A stretch of DNA of 64,000 bases from Pectinophora gossypiella. Its lineage: Eukaryota; Arthropoda; Insecta; Lepidoptera; Gelechiidae. Position numbers and translations under genes: made by a program. Under the pieces are notes generated by a model. That model searched no databases, was not told the origin of the DNA, and was given only the letters and a program-made list of their open reading frames with translations. Shown here piece by piece: positions 9,495 through 19,916 of this stretch (its first letter is position 1; each line of letters opens with the position of its first letter). Location of the stretch: assembly GCF_024362695.1 (NCBI RefSeq), contig NC_065417.1, forward strand, positions 11,773,001 to 11,837,000, read 5' to 3'.

Positions 9495-9866
9495 AACACT
9501 CGCTCACGACTACATCCCGAAGGACGTAATATACGATCCCAACGACCCGATTACTCTAGCCATAGAGGCAGCCAATCAGCTCGCGACTCCAAACACTTCA
9601 GGACCCGATACCGACCCTGCCGGCGTGGTCGACGATTTCCCTCATTCAGCGCTTATCGCTATCGACCCACTAGGGTCGATTAATTCTTTCAAATATTTTT
9701 CCTCTCAGACGACACCCTGAGCCGAGGTTCGCGCCCAACTGGGCACCCTCAGGCCTGTTGTCTTAAACGTTGTACCGGGTGAGAGCCTTCAGCGCTTCCC
9801 ATTTGTCCGGCCAAGTAGTTAATGCCATCTGCGGCAAATCTACAATAAGTCACGTGAAAAAAAAGA
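9495..9866 (+). mobile_element. Tail-D retroelement, longest copy
   Basis: Open frame from near 9508: YIPKDVIYDPNDPITLAIEA, then ANQLATPNTSGPDTDPAGVV, DDFPHSALIAIDPLGSINSF and KYFSSQTTP-stop. After it come a GC-rich 3' part, CTACAATAAGTCACG and an A run. It looks like the C-terminus and 3'UTR of a non-LTR retrotransposon ORF. I cannot name the family. Confidence 0.8.
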
Positions 9867-10000
9867 CTACATCCCGATTGGGGTAGTAAAAATTACATCC
9901 ATCGCAAGAAGAACTAAGTACCGACATCTCACCGAGCTTTCTGTTAGACCAACGTGATAGGTGGTGAGCCGCATCGCCGTCTATATGGTCGATCGATAGC
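9867..10000 (+). repeat. Repeat G, copy beside tail-D
   Basis: Reads GACTACATCCCGATTGGGGT, ATCCATCGCAAGAAGAACTA, then CACCGAGCTTTCTGTTAGAC, GATAGGTGGTGAGCCGCATC and GCCGTCTATATGGTCGATCG. This is the nearly complete form of the family. Confidence 0.7.
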
Positions 10001-10148
10001 TTCAGTGCGCGTTACGAGTTACAACTGTCAAAGTACAAAAGCCAATCTTGTGACGTTCATTAGCATAGTTAGTCGAGATTAGGCTGTTCAATTCTATTAT
10101 ATTTAACAGTATGCATATAATAATAAACGTTGCTGGTGGAAAAAACAA

Positions 10149-10268
10149 GAACCTACCAACACTTCAGAACCTCGATACCGACCCCGCCGGCGTGAACGAG
10201 GATTTCCCTCATTCAGCGCTTATCGCTATCGACCCACTAGGGTCGATTAATTCTTTCAAATATTCTTC
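10149..10268 (+). mobile_element. Tail-D fragment
   Basis: Keeps the coding end only: TCGATACCGACCCCGCCGGC through GGGTCGATTAATTCTTTCAA. The 3'UTR and poly(A) are missing. Confidence 0.75.
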
Positions 10269-10270
10269 AA

Positions 10271-10675
10271 CACAAACAAACAGATAAATAATCTAAAGAT
10301 AGGATAGGAAACATAAGAAATTCAACGAAACATCTACAAAAGCCGAAACACAATCAGATTAAAAATAGCAAAAACAAAAAACAAAAACAGAAAGAGTTCA
10401 TTCTCTCACCTCGAAGTTTTAAAATGCAATCTCAAAGCTGTTAATGTTGCTGTAATTCCGAACCTTATAACATTGGAGGAAGGTCGGGAATCGTGGGGAG
10501 CAGTGGCATTGCGTCATAAATTTATGGCAAACTTGATATTAATTACGTTCTGTGCAAGCTACCCGCAAATTGTAATATATGCCGTCGCTACGTGCATTCT
10601 AGATCGTTTGAACTCTGCTCCTATTCCTTTCTGGTAGTTTTGTGGTTTGCCTTTATAATGTCATTCTGTGTTTTA
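10271..10675. other. No recognised gene or repeat
   Basis: A-rich intronic sequence; I see no shared repeat. Confidence 0.4.
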
Positions 10676-10895
10676 TGAATCGTTGCCTTTTCTGTTTCCT
10701 TAGTTGTATTGAGATCCCGTAGATACACATACATGCACATAAACACACACGTACACACACACACACACACATACACAAACACATGCACACACACACACAC
10801 AAACACACTCACGTAAGCAAACACACACAAACACACGCGCGCAGACACTCACACACACACATACATACACACACACACACAGACGCGCGCGCTCG
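10676..10895 (+). repeat. Left arm of a large inverted repeat: 54 bp plus CA-rich microsatellite
   Basis: A 54-bp sequence (10676..10729, starting TGAATCGTTGCCTTTTCTGT) is followed by about 160 bp of CA-rich simple repeat with CGCG interruptions. The same 54 bp occurs exactly inverted at 12932..12985, joined to a TG-rich block. Frames read through the CA repeat are low-complexity artefacts. Confidence 0.85.
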
Positions 10896-11160
10896 TTCCC
10901 GTATTGATAGTAGGTATACCTACTTACATATAAAAATGGTTCTTAGCCAAATTACTGAAACCTTTAATAAAATGTAATAACGTGATATTGAATGATATGA
11001 AGAGGCTTTCATATGATGTTAAATAAAAGAGCTCGCTGACATGATAGGAATTAATTGAATAATCCTGTGTCGCCATCTCATTCGGTTTTTTTATGGAATG
11101 ATTTAAAAAGCAAGTGAAAAGGAGTGTGATATATAATTGACGACTTTCGATTTGTGACTC

Positions 11161-11230
11161 GGTCCGGCCAAGTAGTTAATGCCATCTGCGGCAAATCTAC
11201 AATAAGTCACGTCAAAAAAAAAAAAAAAAA
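11161..11230 (+). mobile_element. Tail-D 3' tip
   Basis: CCGGCCAAGTAGTTAATGCC, CTGCGGCAAATCTACAATAA and GTCACGTC followed by a run of A. Only the last 70 bp are present. Confidence 0.8.
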
Positions 11231-11860
11231 CGATTTGTGGCTTTTTAATAACATAACATAAGCTCACGACTATATACCAATTGGAGTATCAGAGGTGCTA
11301 TAAGGTGCCTAAGTCCAATCAGTTTCTTGCAAAGCAATAAATTAACTGGTTGCACTTAAAACCTCCTGGTTACATGTCGTTTCTGTAATAGACCAAAAAC
11401 ACCTACAAAAATATAAATTTTATAATTATGACAACTAATGGTTCATAACTGCCTCCGTGGTCTAGTGGTTAGAGCGTTAGGCTCACGGTATGGAGGTCCG
11501 GGTTCGATTCCCGATGGGGACATTGTCGAAATCACTTTGTGAGACTGTCCTTTGTTTGGTAAGGACTTTTCAGGCTTGAATCACCTGATTGTCCGAAAAA
11601 GTAAGATGATTCCGTGCTTCGGAGGGCACGTTAAGCCGTTGGTCCCGGCTATTAGCCGTAAAAACACCTCCACCAACCCGCATTGGAGCAGCGTGGTGGA
11701 GTATGCTCCATACCCCCTCCGGTTGATTGAGAGGCCTGTGCCCAGCAGTGGGACGTATATAGGCAGTTTATGTTAATGGTTCATAATTTTACCACTGTTT
11801 ACAAACATTTCGCCGGGCTCTGTGGCTGAACTTTTGCTCTTTGATTGTACACCCATCGCA
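11231..11860 (+). repeat. Repeat U, split by SINE-B
   Basis: Words TTGTGGCTTTTTAATAACAT, GTCCAATCAGTTTCTTGCAA and CTAATGGTTCATAA on the left and CTGTGGCTGAACTTTTGCTC on the right recur in reverse at 18826..19110 and 49605..49708. It starts with a repeat-G-like AAGCTCACGACTATATACCA. The SINE-B at 11449 divides it. Confidence 0.7.
11449..11773 (+). mobile_element. SINE-B, full length with 13-bp target duplication
   Basis: tRNA-like head: A box TGGTCTAGTGG, B box GGTTCGATTCC. It continues with GGGGACATTGTCGAAATCAC, the core CTTCGGAGGGCACGTTAAGC, and a 3' region ending CCAGCAGTGGGACGTATATA. It is flanked by exact TAATGGTTCATAA copies at 11436..11448 and 11774..11786, so it is a real retroposition. 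Frames over it are shadows. Confidence 0.9.
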
Positions 11861-11861
11861 A

Positions 11862-11935
11862 GGTGTACTAAGTAACCACGCCTCACCGAGCTTTCTGTTA
11901 GACCAATGTGATAGGAAGTGGTGGTGGCTTTTTAA
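11862..11935 (+). repeat. Repeat G fragment
   Basis: CACGCCTCACCGAGCTTTCT followed by GTTAGACCAATGTGATAGG. This is the 3' half of the family, directly after repeat U. Confidence 0.65.
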
Positions 11936-11944
11936 TGCTAGCAA

Positions 11945-12115
11945 TGTTACATAGGCTAGAAAATTCCACTTGATATCAACTCAGAATCATGGTCTGAATC
12001 ATCCCCTTCAGTATTCGTTACGATGTCACTAACGCCCTGTATATGTAACTGTCGATTGTCATAATCGTTTGTAATTTTAAGGCTCCTGGTAACCGCGCGA
12101 ATTCGGACTAACTTA
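11945..12115 (+). repeat. Repeat R fragment
   Basis: AAAATTCCACTTGATATCAA, CTCAGAATCATGGTCTGAAT and GATGTCACTAACGCCCTGTA match the right half of the fold-back element at 49925..50120. Only one arm is present here. Confidence 0.65.
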
Positions 12116-12551
12116 TACAGAATTGTTCGCGCGCGTAGACACACACAACGCGCGTGTGTTTGTGTGTGTGTTTGCGTACGTGGGTGTATTTGTGGGTTCT
12201 CTATTTTTACGCATATTTTTTATGTAATAATTTACCATGGCATAATGTTACTTGTCCTATTGTTAGTTACGCGTAGTATTAATTTGTCATAACTTTTTAA
12301 GCATAATTTTGAAACTCATAACTACCATAATCATAATAATTAACGACAATAATGACATATAAGCATAAGTATTATAAGCATAAAAACTATACTCCGAATA
12401 AGAAAAGTTTTGGCTTAACTTTGAACATTTCCGAAACTTATTTTTCCTTGGTTGCATTTGGTTCATGATTGTGACTTTTTATATTTTTTGACTCTATTTC
12501 ATGCTGTTAGTGATCATTCAGTATACTTTTCGTGTGTAAGATAAACATACT

Positions 12552-12587
12552 GGCGGCGTAGGGGTGGCCCAGGGGCCACCCCCGCCG
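12552..12587. repeat. GC-rich hairpin in an AT-rich block
   Basis: GGCGGCGTAGGGGTGGCCC faces GGGCCACCCCCGCCGC on the other side of a very short loop. It forms a strong imperfect hairpin inside otherwise AT-rich sequence (12200..12840) that shows no other recognisable content. Confidence 0.6.
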
Positions 12588-12838
12588 CACCCTAACCTAC
12601 TGTTATGCCTTGTAAAAAATATGACAAAACACTTTTATTCTAAAAAAGAATTATGGATACCTATTTATATGCGAATCAAATTTATACCTACAAATATTAG
12701 TCCAAAAATAAGTTATACCTAACAAACCAGTATTCTTAGATGTTATTATGGGAAAGTACTATTATGCTTAAAAACGGTATGCGAAAAGGATTATGATAAT
12801 TAAAATTATGACAAAACCATTTATGCATTTTAAGAGAA

Positions 12839-12985
12839 TCCCGTGTGTGTGTGTGTGAGTGTGTGTTAGTGTGTGTTAGTGTGTGTGTTTCTGTATGTAT
12901 GTGTGTGTACGTGTGTGTATATGTGCGTGTGTGTGTATCTACGGGATCTCAATACAACTAAGGAAACAGAAAAGGCAACGATTCA
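12839..12985 (-). repeat. Right arm of the large inverted repeat: TG-rich block plus 54 bp
   Basis: TG-rich microsatellite (12843..12935) followed by the exact reverse complement (12932..12985) of 10676..10729. The outer boundaries of both arms diverge immediately after the 54-bp unit. A tRNA-like GGGATTCGAACCC lies just beyond, at about 13003. Confidence 0.85.
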
Positions 12986-13136
12986 GTGGTTTAGATTCCG
13001 AGTCGGGATTCGAACCCGTGACATTAAGACGTGAATGTCCTTTTTAAAATGGTGGACCATTATTATGGACAATTGGCTGGCCACCTGTCACCGTTATGTA
13101 ATAAAGTTTATTTTACATACGTTTTGTGTCTTTTTA

Positions 13137-13396
13137 CTGCCGGGAACGGACCCCGATACCGACCCCGCCGGCGTGTTATCTACGATTTCCCTCATTCAGC
13201 GCTTATCGCTATCGACCCACTAGGGTCGATTAATTCTTTCAAATATTTTTCCTCTCAGACGACGCCCTGAGCCGAGGTTCGCGCCCAACTGGGCACCCTC
13301 AGGCCTGTTGTCTTAAACGTTGTACCGGGTGAGAGCCATAGTTTATGCCATCTGCGGCAAATCTACAATAAGTCACGTCAAAAAAAAAAAAAAACT
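13137..13396 (+). mobile_element. Tail-D retroelement end
   Basis: Starts at CCGGGAACGGACCCCGATAC. The frame DTDPAGV...ALIAIDPLGSINSFKYFSSQTTP is closed by TGA, then comes the 3'UTR with a small internal deletion before GTTTATGCCATCTGCGGC, and a poly(A) run. Confidence 0.85.
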
Positions 13397-14283
13397 GCCG
13401 GGAACATTCCAAAAGTGGAAACATTTTCGGGAACGTCATATCACTGGTTGTGTTACAGTGAATTAAGAAGCTCACTCTTTGGAATAGCTACCCTATACAA
13501 ACGTATATTTATATTGTGCGTTTCGGTTATAAGATAATTGCGTTTCGTTTCCCCAACAATAATATTATTGTTGATCTTTCCACAAAATGTACTTTATGTT
13601 GTTCTTGTGGATTATGTAAAGAGATTCTAATACTGAATATGCGAGGGTGGACTCCTTTTTTGTTGATAATACACATAATTTTTGATCCGTTTTGATTCAT
13701 TGTAAAAACATTTGGTCGTATTGATAATCGCAAGATTTTGAAACACATTTTGATGTTTTATACTTTAATTTGTATAAATCTCAACAACCGCGATAGTAGA
13801 CTGTTGAAATTATCACAAATTATGCATTTCTGTTGACGCTATACATAACAACAATACTAAAATCAAAATAAATACATATTTAAGGGGGGCTTCCATATAA
13901 CAAACGCGACTGTTTTTGCCCTTTTTTGCTCAATATCAGTACATAGGTACTGTTATTTAATTAAGCAATGGTATAGAACCCTTCGTTCGAGTCCAATCCG
14001 ACTTGGCCGGTTTTTATTTCACATTCAACTATTTGTTCAGCAACACCTTGTGGTAAGTAATATCATAATATTTCGTTTTCCCAACTGCATAATATTAAAC
14101 CAGTTTGCGTTCGCAACCGCGCAGCTTACAAAGGCTCAGCTTTTATATGAGTCGAGAAAAAGTTATTGTTTTCCCAGTGCTTAGCTACAATAACATCCCG
14201 GATTTCCCTGGGACCGGCAATTATTTTCTCTTCGCTTCTTGCCGGGAGAAAAAGCGCAATAAGGACGCAAAACACTTCCATGC
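13397..14283. other. No recognised gene or repeat
   Basis: AT-rich intronic sequence. Frames of 73 and 62 codons have no recognisable domain. Confidence 0.45.
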
Positions 14284-14668
14284 TATATTATAAATTCACA
14301 CTAAAATAATAATTGCTCAGCACGCATCCACACTAATATTATACACTCACAATAAAATAATAATTCCTCAGCACGCTTCCACGCTAATATTATAGACTCA
14401 CACTAATATTATAATTTTACACTAAAATAATAATTGCTCAGCACGCATCCACACTAATATTATAAATTTACACTAAAATAATAATTCCTCAGCACGCTTC
14501 CACGCTAATATTATAGACTCACACTAAAATAATAATTGCTCAGCACGCATCCACACTAATATTATAAATTCACACTAAAATAATAATTGCTCAGCACGCA
14601 TCCACACTAATATTATAAATTCACACTAAAATAATAATTGCTCAGCATACATCCACACTAATATTACG
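14284..14668. repeat. 51-bp minisatellite, about 7.5 units
   Basis: Tandem 51-bp units. The core is CACTAAAATAATAATTGCTC, then AGCACGCATCCACACTAATA and TTATAAATT. Two variants alternate: A has GCTCAGCACGCATCCACAC, and B has CCTCAGCACGCTTCCACGC with TATAGACT. The order is A, B, a partial unit, A, B, A, A, A-like. The array ends abruptly at CACACTAATATTACGTG. It does not encode protein. Confidence 0.9.
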
Positions 14669-14756
14669 TGAAAGCAACTATGGCTGAATAATTGAAACAT
14701 AGGTATTCCATCATGTACTCCTCTATTTAGAAATGCAAGTACATACCTACAAAAAA

Positions 14757-14925
14757 ATCTAATCCCTTATGGGGTGGGCAGCCACAATTAATCAGAAGAC
14801 AAACTACAGCATCTTTTGAGAGTGAATGGGCAGCTACTAAGATTCTGGCTCTCAGCGCAGCCCATTTGTCCGGCCAACTAGTTAAAGCAATTTGCGGCAA
14901 ATCTACAATAAGTCACGCCAACAAT
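14757..14925. mobile_element. LINE tail fragment followed by a tail-D tip
   Basis: AATCCCTTATGGGGTGGGCA is the 5' text of the tail at 6692. From 14850, CAGCGCAGCCCATTTGTCCG and CTACAATAAGTCACGCC are the 3' tip of tail-D. Two degenerate pieces lie side by side. Confidence 0.6.
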
Positions 14926-15665
14926 CTACAATTACTTACGCGCGCAAGTGTAAGCGCGTAAGCGTGTATCTTAGATCAGATCTTTACTCCCCATCAAGTT
15001 ATATTGTGGCTATTAAAAATTAAAAAAAAATACGATTCAGGTCAGCCTTACAGAAATCCACTAGCTATATATCTTTGTATTTCATTTCAGCATTATTTCG
15101 ACGTCTGCGGAATATTGTATGAAGAATTAATGATACCAGATTGCATAGCGAATGGATTGAAAATAAATGACAAAAAATCCAAGCAAAAATTGGACAACAA
15201 TTGACATTGGCGCTTGTGCAAAAATCATGCGCTTTTGTGATTGATTTGTTAAAAATAGACTTTATATATCTAGCAAATAAAGTTTTTTTTTAAAATACGG
15301 TATTTTACTGAGTCTATTATATTTGAATTATAAAATGTAGAAATAAAAGTTATTTTTATTTATTTTCGAATTAAGTAACAATGAGTACGATGTTAATCGG
15401 TTTTATTTATGACGTCAGACGGAAAGTGTTTTCATAAGAAAACTATTTATACAAAAAAATATTTCATTTGGCTAAGTTGTAGAACTGTAAATTGTTTTTG
15501 CAATTGCAAATGCGCTCAACCATTTTGTGGTACGATCCTTGTTATTTAGTAGAGCACACTAGTTTCTTTATGATAGTAATCTCAAACGTCTAGCCAATCA
15601 GGAGCGTCGTCTATCACGGGTGATTACCCCACCGCTTACGCGATTAGCCAATCAGGAAGCAGATA
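14926..15665. other. No recognised gene or repeat
   Basis: AT-rich intronic sequence with a 66-codon frame lacking any known domain. Confidence 0.45.
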
Positions 15666-15681
15666 TTAGATATCAATATAC

Positions 15682-16163
15682 ATACATACATACATAAACT
15701 CACGCCTATTTTCCACCGGGGTAAGCAGAGACTATAGAATTCCATTTGCTTCGATACTGACACACTTCTCTTGCTTCCTCCACATTCATCAATCGCTTCA
15801 TACACGCACGCCGGTTCAGAGTTGATCGTGTTGAACCTTTTCTAAGGACATCTCCAATTTGGTCATCGTAAGTCCTTCTCGGTCTTCCTCTGCCAGCCCT
15901 ACCATCAACTTTCGCTTTATATACCGCTTTTGCAATTCTATTATCCTTCATCCGCTCTACGTGTCCAAACCAACCTAATATTCCCTTCTCAATCCTAGTC
16001 ACTATATCGTCTTTTATACCACATCTCTGTCTTATCACACTGTTTCTCACTCTATCACTCAACTTCACACCACAGATGCTACGCAAAGAACTCATTTCTA
16101 CGGCATTGATCAAACTTTCATGCTTCTTCTGCCATACCCAACATTCACTACCGTACTTCAGCT
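15682..16163 (-). mobile_element. RTE-E LINE ORF2 3' fragment with 16-bp target duplication
   Basis: Minus-strand frame of about 150 codons reading YGSECWVWQKKHESLINAVE, SSLRSICGVKLSDRVRNSVI, ILGWFGHVERM, RGRPRRTY and ending SAYPGGK-stop. GWFGHVERM...GRPRRT is typical of the C-terminal end of RTE-type reverse transcriptases. A CATA-repeat tail follows at the left edge. Exact duplications TTAGATATCAATATAC flank it at 15666..15681 and 16164..16179. It is 5'-truncated, dead on arrival, but the retained frame is undamaged, so the insertion is fairly young. Confidence 0.9.
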
Positions 16164-16179
16164 TTAGATATCAATATAC

Positions 16180-17449
16180 TTCGTTAATAACCAATCACGT
16201 GCGCTCCTCATCACGTCATGATTTTCACCATTGGCTGGTAGTCTGAAGTTTTATAAAAGTTGCCATTGGTTGGTGAGAGGGTTAAGTATTTTTAACCCGA
16301 CACCGAAAGAAAACGAAATCAAAAGCGTATTGTTAGGTCCATTAAGCAAGTTAATTAAACCAACGGAATTGAAAACCATTTTTGTACATAAATAATAACA
16401 GTATTGTTAACAATGGGAGTTGAAAATTTGCGCCAAGCAAAGAGCTTTTGGAAATTTTAATTAAAGACGAACGCACTCCTTTATAGGTGGAAGCAATTAA
16501 AACATGCTGTATAAATACCGAAGTTCAGCGTTTAAGCGTTCGGGCGAAAATTTAACTGACGGTATATATATACGAGAGTGGTGTAAACCGCGCCTTTCTG
16601 AATTAATTACCTTAAATTGAATTCCGCGTTCAATTCAATTTAGGGCTAGTATAAACTTTAAGTCTGTAAACAACTACTCAAACGGTTTTTTAAACTCACA
16701 CTTTACGGACACGAATTTCTTACGCGCAGTTTATAAAACACTTTTTTGATATCTATATTGTCATTTAGATTAGTCAATTAGAGTGTCAAAAACGTTGGTA
16801 CAACTTCCCCCATGCCACTCTTCCCGCAATAACAATACATACTTATTAAGTGGAAGTAGAATACATTTCAAGGAGGTACTTCTGTTGCGTTCAATAATCT
16901 TCCAGGAACCAAAATTTTGACAAGGAGCGGCACATTAATTTCATTTCATCGAATTCTCATATTACTTCGAATCCTTATATTGGCATACCCGAATCTAATA
17001 CCGGAGTGGAAATTTTGGCAGAACATCGTGTAAGCCGTTGTCAGGATTCACATTGTCATAAACCTATTGCTGCGTGTCGAATATCGTTGTAAGAAGAGCA
17101 GTCCTTCAGAGGTAAGCAGACTCCTTTTGAAGACGAAAAGTCCTCCTTGGGATTCGGAAAACGTTAATCAGGTTTAGTAAGGGCGAACGGAGATCACATT
17201 TTGAATGGAAATAACACGAGAATGTAAGAAGAGATAGTCTGTATTTCTTAGCGAGAGGTTTGTGTATCTAATGACAAAGAAAAAAGATCAATTTATTTTC
17301 TTACGATATTTTTAAATTATCGTTTTTGTATTATTAATCAAGTTTACTAGTCTGTACAATGTGTGAGGCAATTTTGATGTTTGATATAGATTATATGTTT
17401 GATTTTGATGATAGATTAGAATTAGAAAACGTTATTCACTATTTATATA
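16180..17449. other. No recognised gene or repeat
   Basis: 1.27 kb of intronic sequence with no long frame and no family shared with the rest of the window. A small inverted pair around 16610..16640 (TTAAATTGAATTCCGCG / CAATTCAATTTA) is the only local structure seen. Confidence 0.45.
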
Positions 17450-17590
17450 ATGTATCCACTTAAGGACTCTATCACACTAACATATTTGACATTTAGTGAA
17501 ACTTACGTAGTTCAATTTGTCAAAAAACATCATGTGACATGGTACCAAAAGTGTATGCATATTCATGCTCGTGACCATACTAGGTATACA
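17450..17590 (+). mobile_element. MITE-I, copy 3 (5' end eroded)
   Basis: Internal words CATATTTGACATTTAGTGAA, CATGTGACATGGTACCAAAA and terminal ATGCTCGTGACCATAC are present. The first terminus is degraded. Confidence 0.75.
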
Positions 17591-17679
17591 TAATATAATA
17601 TAAATACTCTTTTGGTTTGTATTGATGCTTCATAGTTTTAGGTACATCATAAATACTAAATCTCCTATCGGGTGGGCTA

Positions 17680-17790
17680 CTCGTATAAGGTAGATTACCA
17701 ACTTCATCAACGCTGGTGTCAGGGTTATTATTGAGCCAAAGGCTGACATGACTCATGTAACAACTACGTACTGTATACGTACTTTAAGTA
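17680..17790 (-). mobile_element. SINE-A 3' fragment
   Basis: Reverse-orientation 3' body: ACCAACTTCATCAACGCTGG, GTGTCAGGGTTATTATTGAG and CATGACTCATGTAACAACTA. The head is absent. Confidence 0.75.
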
Positions 17791-18629
17791 ATCGATAAAT
17801 ACTAATAAGCATAGACATATCTAGGTAGATATCAAAGTATATTTTCAAATAAAATGTCCATATATTTGTATGCACAAATCATTGCATTGCGTACAAGTAA
17901 TCATTTGTTAAGCATGAAAACTCACAGTTAGAAAGATAAATAAGAGTAAAATCAAAAGTCTAAAGACTACGTGTAACGGGACCCTAAAATAATGTAAGAG
18001 AAGTAGTTTCTTGAAATCCTCACATTCACAAATGGCCGACAATATAAAGGTGTCAAAAAGAGCAAAACTTGTTGGCATTTCAACAAAAGATTCACGAAGC
18101 GCCCATTAGAGTACGGTGAAGGATGTGTCCAAAATGTCTTGATACGTGTAATTTTGCTCAGAAATCCGAGCATTTTGCTGTCGTCTCACCTTACAGAGGC
18201 GCGTTTAGATGTTCAGTTTTACTAGCATAGTTTCAACGGGCTAGTAGTTTTATATTTGCAAGATAAGCTTCTGGAGACAGCTAGAAAGAAAGTTATCCTA
18301 TCATGTCGGATCAAGGCGGGTTTATTGATTATTAAAATTTTCTCTAGAGGTTTCTCCAGAAGAAGAAGCTTGTCCGCTTTTTCAAGAACCCCCATAATAT
18401 AGCGCAAAAGAAACACTTTAGGAGTACGCCCTTAATATTTTCATATTCGGAACTCCATTGCAAATCGACGTCGTGATTCACAATATCACTTTACGTTTTG
18501 ACAGTTTTCGATGAAAAGTCAAAGAATGGCGCACATTGGATGAATTGCGTTATGTCAAACAAATATCGATTAGCCAAACTGCAAGTGAAAATTCCTTGGT
18601 CGACAGTAAATAGATAGACCGCCTATTGT
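17791..18629. other. No recognised gene or repeat
   Basis: Two minus-strand frames of 68 and 64 codons lack recognisable motifs. The sequence is ordinary AT-rich intron. Confidence 0.45.
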
Positions 18630-18773
18630 ACGGTCACGAGTCCTAATATGTATACACTTTGAAACCATGTCACAGTAAGTTTTTTGACAAATTAAAAAGT
18701 CTCATTAAATGTCAAATATGATAGTGCGACAGGGTTCTGAAGTGGGTACATGATATTGCTCATGACTGCACTC
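18630..18773 (-). mobile_element. MITE-I, copy 4 (complete)
   Basis: TACGGTCACGAGTCCTAATA at one end and GGTACATGATATTGCTCATG-ACTG at the other are the inverted termini. The internal ACCATGTCACAGTAAGTTTT is in the reverse orientation. Confidence 0.85.
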
Positions 18774-18825
18774 TTTCTATTTCTCTTTTTTTTATGTTCC
18801 CTGTGTGTGCCATAAAGTATTAGTT

Positions 18826-19110
18826 ACGTTATGTACCTACAATCAAAGAGCAAAAGTTCACTCACTGAGCCCAGCGAATTACTTGTAAGTAGTGGTGAAA
18901 TTATGAACCATTAGTTGTCATAATTACAAAATTTATGTTTTTTTGTAGGTGTTTTTGGTTTTATTACAGAAACGACATGTAAGCAGGAGGTCTTAAAATT
19001 TATTACTTTGTAAGAAACTGATTGGACTTTTGCACCTTATCGTACCTCTGAATACTCCAATTGGTGTATAGTTGTGAACTTATGTTATTAAAAAGCCACA
19101 AATCAAAAGT
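18826..19110 (-). repeat. Repeat U, uninterrupted copy
   Basis: Same words as 11231..11860 in reverse: CAATCAAAGAGCAAAAGTTC, TTATGAACCATTAGTTGTCA, ACGACATGTAAGCAGGAGGT and TTAAAAAGCCACAAATC. It shows the SINE-B empty site at ATTATGAACCATTA. Confidence 0.75.
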
Positions 19111-19780
19111 CGTTATTGTAGGTATATACGCCAACTTCTATTTTATTGTGCCCGAAGAGTCTGTGATGTGAAACTCATGTGTGACTTACAAATTTCTACA
19201 CTATCATAGTATGCAAATGAAGAATATTGAACATGAATATTAAATGTAAACGCTCCTCCCAACGCACTGGGCACTGTCTCGTCCAAATCTCAACAATAAC
19301 TGCCTCGCGTGTCACAAATTTGGACTCACTTCAGGATTACTTGACGTCACGTGGCATACATTTCAACGCGAGTCGTTATTTCATATCCTGACATTTTTCA
19401 TCTGTGTCACAGGATTACGAGGTTGAAAGTGCTCTTGTAAGGAATAAACCTCCGGTTTGTTAGGCAGTTGCGGAGGAGGTTTATTATGTCTCTCCATCAT
19501 ATTTATTGTATGAGTACGGCATTACTTGGCTTGGCTTAGAGTTGGCTTCGCAAGAATTTATGGAGGTGATTAAATTATGTTGTTGAAAGGTACGTTTTTC
19601 TTTAAGGTTTTGTTAAATCTTTTTTTAGGCCCTGAAGTGCTCTTCATTTTTTACACACTTTATATTACACAAGCCCACGGCTATAATTCTAATTGGGTTA
19701 GTCAGTACTTAATTTTTTTGAGGGCATTTTGTTATTGTCATATTTTTGTTATCATCAAGACTAATTTGACCTGTGATCCT
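19111..19780. other. No recognised gene or repeat
   Basis: AT-rich intron. A 72-codon hydrophobic plus-strand frame at 19577 has no other support. Confidence 0.45.
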
Positions 19781-19916
19781 GGGTCCGGATTATAAAATCG
19801 TAAGTAAAAACATCGATGGTCGATACTAAGCACGTTCGCTGTAGTGACCTTTCGGTGCAAAGTGTTCGATTTTACGACCATCGATGTTTTTACTTACGAT
19901 TTTATAATCCGGACCC
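19781..19916. mobile_element. Fold-back N: perfect 42-bp inverted repeat with 52-bp loop
   Basis: Arms 19781..19822 and 19875..19916 are exact reverse complements over 42 bp, ending GGGTCCGGATTATAAAATCG on the outside. Flanks GTGATCCT and GTGATTCC could be an imperfect 8-bp target duplication. It is non-coding and probably a young MITE or hairpin element. Confidence 0.85.

Noticed and set aside
10621..10977. Open frames of 75 and 64 codons rich in Val/Cys or His/Thr.
   Set aside because: Direct translations of a CA/TG microsatellite.
14284..14668. CRISPR-like array because of regularly spaced repeats.
   Set aside because: The units are contiguous 51-bp tandem repeats without unique spacers, in an animal intron with no cas genes.
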